Source: Silene latifolia
Taxonomy: Eukaryota; Streptophyta; Magnoliopsida; Caryophyllales; Caryophyllaceae
DNA length: 64,000 nt
NCBI RefSeq assembly: GCF_048544455.1
Contig: NC_133526.1
Span: 10,122,001 to 10,186,000, forward strand
Direction: 5' to 3'
Shown: positions 56,101 to 64,000 of the stretch, piece by piece
How the letters are laid out: each line of letters begins with the position of its first letter
Numbering within the stretch: position 1 is the first letter of the stretch
Translations under genes and position numbers: made by a program
Notes under the pieces: generated by a model
The model's database searches: none
Told to the model about the DNA's origin: nothing
The model's input: the letters and a program-made list of their open reading frames with translations, nothing else

Positions 56101-58187
56101 CATTCAGAGAGCAAAATATCTAGGATCCTAGGCAACACTACTTAATATTCATTTGCAGTAACCTAAAAACCTTGACAATTTGGCCGAAAAACGATATCAC
56201 AACTCATATTTAATAATTAATACCACGACCAAAACTATAAATTTCATAATTTTTCTCGCTATATAAATAACACATAATTTGCTATTTTTTTAACGAATTT
56301 AACACAAATTCGTGCAAAATGCAAATCATTGCACGAAATTAAGTAAATCGATTTGTAAACTCTCTGAGTTCGCTAAGTCGCAGGGCAGTTAAGCGGACAT
56401 GGTTACCAATACATAACCTAAGGACCTTGAAAAATCCTGAGTTGGTAAAGAATTGCTAGTTTAAACTACTACTAGCAGCGTGGCATCAAGTAGGGGTGTT
56501 CACCGGTCCAAAACCGGACCGGACCGGATGAACCCGCGGACCGGATAACCACATATCCCAAGACCGCGGACCGGACCGGTTAGAAGGAGACCCGGATAAC
56601 CACATATCAAGTAGTAGTTAATATGTTTGAGAACTGTGCAAAAGCCATTATTTTTATATTTAAGGGGAATCTTCGTCAATATATACAAGTGCAACTAAAC
56701 TAGTTGACAAATCAGGTCAAATCAACTAAGATAATGTCTATTTATTCCATTTATTATCAAAGTGGGGTACGATTATACTTATTTGATACAAATGATGTTT
56801 TCGTATCTAAGTTATTAATTTGTGATTGATGTGCTTGACCCCATTTTCCATACCCCATGTCCTCAGAAACTCCCACCACTGAACAATTTATAGTTTGAAG
56901 CCTTCACTCAAATTTCCCATGATAATAACTTATAAGTAAAAGGGCAGCAATGAAAGACCTCGTGGAAACGGGTAACCGGATAATTGAGCGATCCAAGGTA
57001 ACACCACTACCCATGGAGAAGCAAAAGACAGCTTTCTGATGGAAAGCTAAGCATATCTCCTGGTTAAGAGAATAATAAAAGTCATGAAAGGTAACGGCCC
57101 ACCCGACAATAAGCAAAGGACAGCGAAATTTGACCATTTTGCTATTCCCTGAGACTATTTCAAAGTTTGACGATGAACGTCATGAAGAGGCATGAGATTC
57201 ATTTTCTACGATATAACATAATAGCATCATTTATATTCGGGAAGAGTGACTCAGCTCAATTGACAAGAGATAGACAAACTACCTGTAACGCTGCTTGATA
57301 TATTACACTTTCATCTCCCGAAACTCTCTCTTCTCCAAACCCCATATTTTGGAGAGGATCATTTGAAACAGCCTTGCCGCGTAATAAAGTGTGGGGAAGA
57401 ATGCGAGGACGACTACCGTCAAAAGTATGCTGATCATTGAGATTGCCCCGGGAAAAACTGTCTCTTGCAAAGCTCGAAGAGTTTGCCTCACCTAGTGCCA
57501 CTGGATTGTAAAACCCATCATTGTTTCCACAGCGACTACTACTTAAATTCTCCCAATAATTATTTGGTTTAGAACGTGTTCCAGATGGCTGGAGAGAAGA
57601 TGGAAGGACCCTCTTATTTGAGTCTTGCTGGTAACCTGCATTACAACATGAAAAGTGTTATTCCAACAAAAAGTCTCATCAATTCTTTTGAACGGAGAAC
57701 CTACTAATCTTTTTATCCTGAGACAGGACTGAGAATTAAATTTCAATCATGTTACGAAAAAAAATAGCATTCGGATAGCTAATATTACCATAGCTTGCGC
57801 TACCCGAAGATTCAGCCTGAGAACGATGGCCAGCGTACAAATTTCTTCCTCTACCAGAACCCGAAGGCGTAAAATTTGCTACTCTATCAGAACCAAAGGA
57901 AGGCTTCGGACGTTCCATTTGAAAACCTAGAAAGTAAAGCAGCATGCTGAAACAACCCAAAAAACTGACAGAAAAACACAATTGAAGCTTATTCAGTACT
58001 CACCATCATTTCTTGCATTAACATTTTGCGGCTGACGCCAATTAGGCAGCACCCTTGTACTTGAGGCACCAGGTCTAGGTACAACCCCAAGATCTCGAGG
58101 TTCAGATCTAACCTCTACTTCATCGTCTTCTGATAAATCAAAATCACTATCTAATGAAGATGAAATCTCGACAATCTCTGTTCCCAT
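44155..58187 (-). CDS. CHR28: SNF2-family ATPase with RING finger, CHR28-like (11 coding exons)
   Basis: DNA translocase of the Rad5/16-like SNF2 group; Arabidopsis CHR27/CHR28 act with SUVR2 in transcriptional silencing. Minus-strand exons: 58187-58004, 57926-57789, 57635-57283, 54375-54304, 54163-54089, 53796-52809, 50931-50801, 49373-49152, 47128-46580, 45816-45607 and 44271-44155. They join in frame to 1012 residues, the family's size. Walker A GLGKT starts at residue 275 and DEAQ is at 514-517. Two poly-Asp runs (about 312-317 and 343-350) interrupt the first lobe. A C3HC4-type RING (CRIC...CGHVFCYQC...CPVQRC) is at about 715-765, inside the ATPase. The second lobe contains IVFSQW and the end motif DRAHRIGQ. 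A 5'-UTR intron is likely, because TATTGCAG precedes the ATG. Symbol by similarity; CHR27/28 not separable. Confidence 0.95.
48690..48890. repeat. GGTCCGGTCTGGTTTGG-rich relic in an SNF2 intron
   Basis: Many short words such as TTTGGTCC, GACCGG and TGGACCAAA occur in both orientations in intron 8, resembling subterminal arrays of hAT-type elements. Ends were not found. Confidence 0.4.
52062..52645 (+). mobile_element. Non-autonomous Helitron
   Basis: It lies between A at 52061 and T at 52646. It starts TCCCCCTTATACTAAAAG and ends with the hairpin CCGCGCAAATGCGCGG (52618-52633), 8 bases, then CTAG. TC start, 3' hairpin, CTAG end, A/T insertion site and absence of TSD are the Helitron hallmarks. 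It is 584 bp, non-coding, in intron 6 of the SNF2 gene. Confidence 0.82.
54831..55879 (+). mobile_element. Helitron copy 2, interrupted by a Stowaway MITE
   Basis: It lies between A at 54830 and T at 55880. It starts TCAATACTATATATTAATTC and ends with the hairpin-forming GCCCGGGCGAAGCCGG, then ACACCAAACCTAG. It is colinear with the Helitron split by the Ty3/gypsy element at 15951-27502. Non-coding. It sits in the ~2.9 kb intron 3 of the SNF2 gene. Confidence 0.82.
54970..55187. mobile_element. Stowaway-like MITE inside Helitron copy 2
   Basis: CTCCCTCCCATTCACAATAAACC ... GGTTTATTGTGAATGGGAGGGAG, with TA at 54968-54969 and 55188-55189. It is a different subfamily from 2577-2783. The other Helitron copy lacks it at about 16373. 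Confidence 0.88.
56505..56603. repeat. GGACCGGACCGG-rich relic
   Basis: Clustered ACCGGACCGG and CGGATAACCACATAT words, with CCGGATAACCACATAT occurring twice 61 bp apart, in SNF2 intron 3. It resembles a hAT subterminal array; ends not defined. Confidence 0.5.
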
Positions 58188-58689
58188 GCCGTGCGTGAAG
58201 CCTGCTCTTTCACTGATATAAGATACAAGGGCTCGTAGGAGATTTAACCTGCAATAGCCGAAGGGGCACAGCATTTATAGTAATTCAAGAACTCAAGTGC
58301 CAGATATCATCACAAAGCAAATTAGCCGATTGTTTAAAACTCAAGATGCATGTACATTCATTAAAGAGAGAAAAATTGACTAGTACATTCAACGAGCCCT
58401 GGATTACTATCTCCAGGGTCAGGCAGTCTAGTCTAACAATCTCATTGATGCATTTCCAGCCGAATGTTCTGCATTAAGTAGAGAAGAACATAAACAGTGT
58501 AAGAATGTGGGTTTGAAAGGCGGACGTCATTGACTCAACCGGAGTCCCACTAGAATACTAGACATTAGGATATACTAAATCTCTCAAGTCTTAATCCCCC
58601 GAAAATATTAGATGCTTAAAACAGCCCTTTGCATGACTAACATTATTTCTCCAAATCATCAACATTTGTCCAATCATTTGTTTGCCTTT

Positions 58690-58750
58690 TTTATTGTTAG
58701 TGACTGGTATTTTAATCAAAAGCAAATAAATGATTGGGACGGAGGGAGTA
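58690..58750. repeat. Truncated Stowaway end in the SNF2 5'-UTR intron
   Basis: GATTGGGACGGAGGGAGTA, with a partner inverted GCAAATAAATGATTGGG / CCAATCATTTGTTTGC pair at about 58669-58735, but no outer left terminus. A 5'-truncated copy. Confidence 0.6.
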
Positions 58751-59192
58751 ATAAAGTGCACTTTATTTCTCCAAATCAACTACCATTAAACTTATCATAA
58801 CTTGTCGCCATTCATTACAAATATATCACCTGAATATCTATAGAAAAACAAAAATCTTTACCCTAACCAGCCAATACGAGGAGATGGGTTTTTTATCTAA
58901 TCAATTACAATTACGAAAAATCGGTAAATATCGGATCTTCCATAAATTAGAATATACGAAATGATTGCATCACAATTGAGTATATATAAAGTAACATGCA
59001 CAAACATTACAACAAATTGAGCAGATAAAAAAATAAAAACTGTTTAAAAGATGAAATCTAAAAACCCCAGAAATATTTGAATTTGAATTTGAATATGAAA
59101 GATAAAAGGGTAATGCATGAGTGAAATTAAGAAATGGGCATCGAAGATTAGAGATAAAATTAAAGAAATAGTAAAGATTAGGAAAAGGGCTT

Positions 59193-59290
59193 ACCAGAAA
59201 ATGAAGGATTTGAGGGAAATCGAAGCGCCAGTGGAGAAAAATACTAGGGTTTATTTAATTTAAATTGGGTTTAATAAAATGAAAAAGGGG
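59193..59290 (-). other. Predicted 5'-UTR exon of the SNF2 gene
   Basis: On the minus strand CCTTCATTTTCTG is followed by a donor GTAAGCCC at about 59193. The acceptor TATTGCAG lies upstream of the ATG at 58187. The transcription start was not located; the boundary at 59290 is approximate. Confidence 0.4.
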
Positions 59291-59554
59291 TGAAAATGGA
59301 AAAGCGAGTAAGAGTGAAAGGAGGAGGATTGATGGAGTGCAGAGATTGCAAAACACTAACAGCAACACGGTTTAGTAATTTGGAAGAAAGGGAAGGAAGG
59401 AGGAAAGTAGAGCACGAGGTTGAGGTTATAATTTGGTCAGCCTCCTCGTTAACCTACAACAACCACTTCACTTTGAGTTTCATATTCACACAGTCGTACG
59501 TCTCTACTCGTGTTTCCCCATTTATCCTTCCCATTCCCTTGCATTTCAAATTTG

Positions 59555-59966
59555 AGTAGGTCTTTCTGTAACCAGATCCGGTAAAAGTAATCTGACTTGA
59601 TTGACTGATCTGAAAAGGCTGATCCGAACTACATTACCTGAATGTGATCTGAAATTCGAATTGATCCAACCCGGCCGGAACATGACCTGCGCTTTCTTGA
59701 CCCGTAACTGACCCGATCCAAAATCACTCAACCCGAAAATGACCAGACAAAACATAGCTCTAATTGAATTGAAAGAACTTGAGATGGCTTTTTCTATCTT
59801 ATTCATCGACTCGAAAATGACGCGACCCAAAATAACCCGAACCACTTGCCCGAAAATGCTCTGACCAACAAACCCAAAACTTGAAATGTCCTGACCCGCC
59901 CGAATTAACCCGAACTGCCCCGACCCAAACCCGACCTGATTGACCCGTTTGTCAGGTCTACTCAAA
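59555..59966. mobile_element. TIR element rich in ACCCGA words
   Basis: The left end reads TTTGAGTAGGTC and the reverse complement of the right end reads TTTTGAGTAGACCTGACAAA. The body is full of CCCGA/GACCCG/CTGATCTGAA words, as in hAT-type non-autonomous elements. No exact TSD was identified. Confidence 0.55.
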
Positions 59967-61881
59967 AGTCAAGATAGATATAAAGAATAAAACGGGTTAA
60001 ATAATGTACTCCATTTATATAGTTGAGACGAATTTTTTGCTAATCTCAACACATTCAGTTTTTGTCTTATGTATGATACTTAACCCCGTTTTAAATTTAA
60101 GACGAATATGTCGGTTCCAAATATTTGTGTTCAAATTTTACGAATCAAACTTATTTTCATTTTAAATATATCTTTTTAAATACGAGTATGTAAATATTAT
60201 CTTATGAAATCTTTTAGGATGGTATAATTTGAAAACTTTGTACTCCTAGTAGTTTCAGTTCATAGACTATACATCTGAGGTAATATCTCTTTTCTGAGTT
60301 TTATTTTAAAGTTTTTGAGCACATTTACTAAAATATTACACTAAAAAAATATAATATTTCTTAAAAACTATATTTATAAATAGTAATATCCTCAGAAAAA
60401 ATATGTATATGCTCAAAAACTACAAGGACTACCTCAGATGCGTAATCTTTTTTCTCTACTAATTTGTACCCCTCCGTACTCGTCATTTATTTACCTATTC
60501 CTTTATCATAATGAGTGTCTAAGAGCATGTTTGGCCTAACTTGTTGAAAATGAGTTTTTGTTTATTAAGCTTAATTTTCTAAAAGTGTTTTTCAAAAGCA
60601 GAAGTAACAAATTGCTGCTTCTATTTTTATGGGCAAAAAGATGATTTTTTGGCTTTTGAGAAATCTTGCTTTAGCTTTTAAATAATGATGTGTTTGGCCA
60701 AAAACTATTTTTGAGGGCAAAAACACTTTTAAAAGTCAGCCAAACGCACACTCAATCATTTGTATTTCACTACTACTGCTATTTCTATATTAGGAATATT
60801 TTTAAAAGTATTTTGATCATCCATATACATTTTATCCACTTGTAGTTGTCACCCAACGGCAATTCCCCAAATGGTCCATTCTCCTTTCATTAATTTTTGT
60901 ACTAAAACTAAATTTAAACAACAAGTAAGCGGGATGGAGTGAGTATGACTTTAGATTTGTATCGGTATAGATATTGTTTGTAAATTCATGGGAAGTCACA
61001 TGGTATTAGGCCATTAACATCCTTCTTCTTCCTAACTGTCCTCTCTCCCTTTTTTGATACTGTATATCATGTTTGGTGATGGGTTAACATTTTACATGTT
61101 TTTAGCCTCATTTTTCGTACCTTTATCATGTTAAATGCGCTCTTAGAAGCGGTTTTGGGAACTAATTTTTCCTCTAGTGTGTTTTATAGCGTTTATGTAA
61201 TTTTGTACGAAAATGTTGGATTTGGTTACTGGTTAGCCTTTTCCTTCATCATAAGTTTGATGTTGGCATGTTGCTATGACGTTTTGTGGATGCTACGAAA
61301 GCTCTCATGGAGTGACAATTCATCATGGTGATTGTTCAATTAAAGTAATCGTATAATACTACTAACTAAATATATTGCACGAGTAATTGAGTAGTAATTT
61401 TATTTTTTTCAATTAAAAGTTTATTTTGAGTTACCAACCTACTCATCATAGTATAAGTTACAGTTTGCTCCATGCTACAAACAAACCAACATGAACCATA
61501 CTACACCGTTGAAGGCGCTGGAGTATATTGTTTTTCATTCTTATCTTAATGCCATTCATTTCTTTCTTTTTCCTGCAATCCCGCCTTTTAATTCCTATGA
61601 TAATTTGTATGTGCACTTCGTCATGTTATCCGACACTAAATCTTGTTCAGACTTAAGGTCTTGTTGTTTCCATTTAACTTGCAATGTAAAGATAAGTAAG
61701 TTTTTAGCGCTTTTGTTTCTCAACCAAATCACATCAAATAGCATATTATTACTTGCAAATAAACTACAATACATTGGTTTGATCCAAACAATCATACAGT
61801 ACAGTACACAATTACCAACTTTCTCCATTATTTTTAACTGCTCAACAAAGATTCAAACACTGCAAATATGCAAGTCGAAAT
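59967..61881. other. Intergenic region with MITE relics
   Basis: No gene recognised. A diverged Stowaway-like pair, TACCCCTCCGTACTCGTCATT at about 60468 and (rc) TACTCACTCCATCCCGCTTA ending about 60946, encloses another short element. That element has inverted ends GAGCATGTTTGGCCTAAC and (rc) GAGTGTGCGTTTGGCTGAC at about 60524-60753. ORFs of 60-130 codons here show no family features. Confidence 0.4.
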
Positions 61882-63132
61882 TCATCTAACAAGTCCTAAG
61901 TTCAGGATACCCCAAGAAGTCTGAGGCCAAGACTTCTCCTTGGATTTCATCAACAAAACTCGAACCCAAGCAATCCAACCTTCCCAAGACATCCTCTTAT
62001 CCCAAGGACTTGCCCATTGAAGCAGTAGGATAAGTCCCCTCTCAGCCTCGACCTCAGCCTCCTCAAACCGGCCTTTACTCAAATATAACTGACTCAAAAC
62101 CACATGAGGCTCTCCAATAAACGGGTTCTTCTCGACGCTCTTCAATAGTAATTCCTCGGCTTTTTCCAGTCCTATCTTCGCATAATCACACACAGCTTCC
62201 CAGTACAGATCTCTTGCTTCTATCTGCTCATTTGAATTCAGAACTCGAGTGCAGTTATCAAAGACGGGTGGAATAACAAGCTCGATTTCCTCGTCTCTCC
62301 CTTCCACTTTCTGAATCTTTCTCTCTGCCATCATTATCTCCTCTTCCCTCACCATTAACATATAAACCGCTCCCATTTTCGACAGGGAGCTAGTCCACAA
62401 CCCCGGTTTCCCATCTCCTGGCCAAAGCGACACTATATCATTCCCCTTGAACTCGAGTCGTCCATCAAAGTTCTCAAACAACACATCTTGAAAACTGAAA
62501 AGCTGATCACTGAAATCAGCTATAGTCATCAGTAGAAAAACCGCAACAACCCTTCTCGAAACCCTGACATCTTCACCTGTTTTAATATGCTTAACAAGCA
62601 CACCATCTTCAGGCACCAAAGAGTTAATCTTAACCCTCCACGCCTCGTCTCTATTAGACAAACCATTCTCTTTCGCATCGCGCACAGACTTTTCAGAAAC
62701 CTGGAGGTGGTCCACGAGTTCAGACTCAGCGTAGTGAAAAATAAGCTGATCATGAATGAGAGGCTGGCGAGGGACGATACAGAACAAATGGATGAGATTC
62801 TCGGCTGCCTCCCCCACGTGAGCGCGGACAGTGTCGCGGCCAGTTGAAGGGTCGAAGATAGCGAGATTGACATAAGAGTTGGAGTAAGCAGAGTGGAATA
62901 GACCACAGAGACAGACAGCATCAGGAGCACCCCAGAGTTTAAGGATACGGTAAATGTCGAAAAGATGTTCTAAGAAAGTGCCGTGCTTGTGCCAGCACTC
63001 GGCCGCACCCACTGATCTAAGAACAGACACCAAGGCGACGAGTTTGTCATCAATCTTGTCCAAGTCACCTCTGATGAAAGGTCTTGCAGATTTCAACAGG
63101 GTTTCAACAGATTTGGATTGAGATTGAGACAT
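61882..63132 (-). CDS. DUF6817-like protein with TPR-like C-terminus
   Basis: A single-exon frame of 416 residues with no stop or shift; the ATG at 63132 is the first in frame and opens a Ser/Gln-rich start. Residues about 25-230 contain WHKHGTFLEHLFDIYRILKLWGAP and CLCGLFHSAYSN, resembling plant DUF6817 proteins. The spaced His/Asp residues are reminiscent of an HD fold, but I cannot identify a complete metal site. Residues about 305-385 read as helix pairs of TPR type (LEKAEELLLKSVEKNPFIGEPHVVLSQLYLSKGRFEEAE). There is no signal peptide or membrane segment, so it is probably cytosolic or nuclear. The molecular function is not known to me. It is well isolated from neighbours, and an upstream GAAGAA repeat lies in the 5' region. 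Confidence 0.85.
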   Translation of the reverse strand: MSQSQSKSVETLLKSARPFIRGDLDKIDDKLVALVSVLRSVGAAECWHKHGTFLEHLFDIYRILKLWGAPDAVCLCGLFHSAYSNSYVNLAIFDPSTGRDTVRAHVGEAAENLIHLFCIVPRQPLIHDQLIFHYAESELVDHLQVSEKSVRDAKENGLSNRDEAWRVKINSLVPEDGVLVKHIKTGEDVRVSRRVVAVFLLMTIADFSDQLFSFQDVLFENFDGRLEFKGNDIVSLWPGDGKPGLWTSSLSKMGAVYMLMVREEEIMMAERKIQKVEGRDEEIELVIPPVFDNCTRVLNSNEQIEARDLYWEAVCDYAKIGLEKAEELLLKSVEKNPFIGEPHVVLSQLYLSKGRFEEAEVEAERGLILLLQWASPWDKRMSWEGWIAWVRVLLMKSKEKSWPQTSWGILNLGLVR

Positions 63133-63325
63133 GCTGTTATTGTTTGACGATGAGAATAATGATTCAATTCATTCAAAGAAGAAGAAGAAGAAGATAAAAT
63201 ATTAGTAAATGTAAGATAGTAGTTAGTTGCGTGGTGGGACAAAATGCAAAATGTAAGATGCCAATTGCCAAGTTTTATTAGTTTACGCTCACAACTGACA
63301 AGGATTGTACTTTTGTTTTTCTCAA
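63133..63325. other. 5' flank of the DUF6817-like gene
   Basis: Short promoter region with a GAAGAAGAAGAAGAA run at about 63177-63194 (CT-rich on the gene strand). No clear TATA box was assigned. Confidence 0.4.
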
Positions 63326-64000
63326 CTAGTTGAAATGAGCCGCGGCTTCGCACGCGGCATCCAACATTTTATTTTTTTGCAAAAATGTAAATCGATTAGA
63401 GGCGTCATGTAAAATGAACGCATGTTTTTATTAAAACAGTATTAGTAATATACAAAGTCCATGTGTTACGTATTTTGAACTAAACTTATATATGCTTCTA
63501 TTTACACAATTGTCACATATGAAGTATATCACCCATTGACATTGTCGCTCAAAATTGATAATGTCTCGACTGTTTTGAAAAGTATCTAACACATCAGCCA
63601 AAAGGGCAGGGCCTACCGCCTACAAAGGGTTGCCATGGCTCGGTGCAATTAAAACAACCTTATTATTATACTCGATAATCACCAAGTTTATCAATTCTAC
63701 GAAAATAAAGAGAAGTGTCATTGATATTAAAAGATACAGAGTATATAAATAGCTATATATTGAGTATAAATCATATTAGCATATTTGAAATGTGTGTTGT
63801 TTTGATCCTCGTTTGAATGTCAAGTCCAAAATAACGGGGGCTTTAATCCAGCGGGTTATCTAACTTTGCTTTGCACTATGAAAAGATGGCCACATTCATT
63901 CTTCTATAAGATTGTTTTACACAAAAGTTATTGTAAAACCGCCAATTCACTATGTTTCAAACAAAAATTAACCTTCACTAAGTGCATTACAGTGCTTTAT
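63326..64000 (-). mobile_element. Helitron 3' end (minus orientation), running out of the window
   Basis: In reverse complement the sequence ends GCCGCGTGCGAAGCCGCGGC, then TCATTTCAA and CTAG followed by T, i.e. hairpin 63339-63358 and terminus at 63326. The other end was not found before 64000, so the right limit is the window edge. No coding capacity seen. Confidence 0.6.

Overview
This is plant nuclear DNA: multi-exon genes with GT-AG introns, an AT-rich background, and dense LTR retrotransposon, Helitron, hAT, Tourist-like, Stowaway and SINE copies. Two type 1 ribosome-inactivating protein (RIP) genes side by side suggest the order Caryophyllales (spinach/beet/carnation relatives). That placement is inferred from gene content, not from a marker gene. 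I found no prokaryotic feature, tRNA gene, rRNA gene or CRISPR array.

Layout. 1-1.5 kb holds a complete non-autonomous hAT element. 1.7-11.1 kb holds a duplicated block with two RIP genes (3069-4088 and 9986-10964). Each has a short intron, an intact active-site set and a TATTTAAA promoter about 1 kb upstream. The copies differ by insertions that can be read against each other as filled and empty sites. Between them lie a SINE with a 17-bp target duplication, a hairpin MITE and a degraded Helitron with the end of a PIF1-type helicase. 11.4-15.7 kb (minus) is an IDN2/FDM-like gene of RNA-directed DNA methylation. 16.4-27.4 kb is a full-length but broken Ty3/gypsy Tat-lineage element (TSD AAACT, two RNase H domains, a spliced antisense ORF) sitting inside a Helitron. 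30.0-42.0 kb (plus) is a 13-exon PRMT6-type arginine methyltransferase gene with an (AG)125 tract in an intron. 44.2-58.2 kb (minus, convergent with PRMT6) is an 11-coding-exon CHR28-type SNF2 ATPase with an internal RING finger. 61.9-63.1 kb (minus) is a single-exon gene for a DUF6817-like protein with a TPR-like C-terminus.

How the genes relate. Three of the six host genes act on chromatin or small-RNA silencing by homology (IDN2/FDM, PRMT6, CHR28). The RIP pair is a defence-type locus. Nothing shows the two groups work together. I found no clearly new system. The most informative signals are the reciprocal empty sites, the insertion into the RIP promoter, the rewritten RIP C-terminus, and the decay pattern of the retrotransposon. 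Exon joins were deduced by eye from reading frame, splice sites and family similarity, without transcript data.
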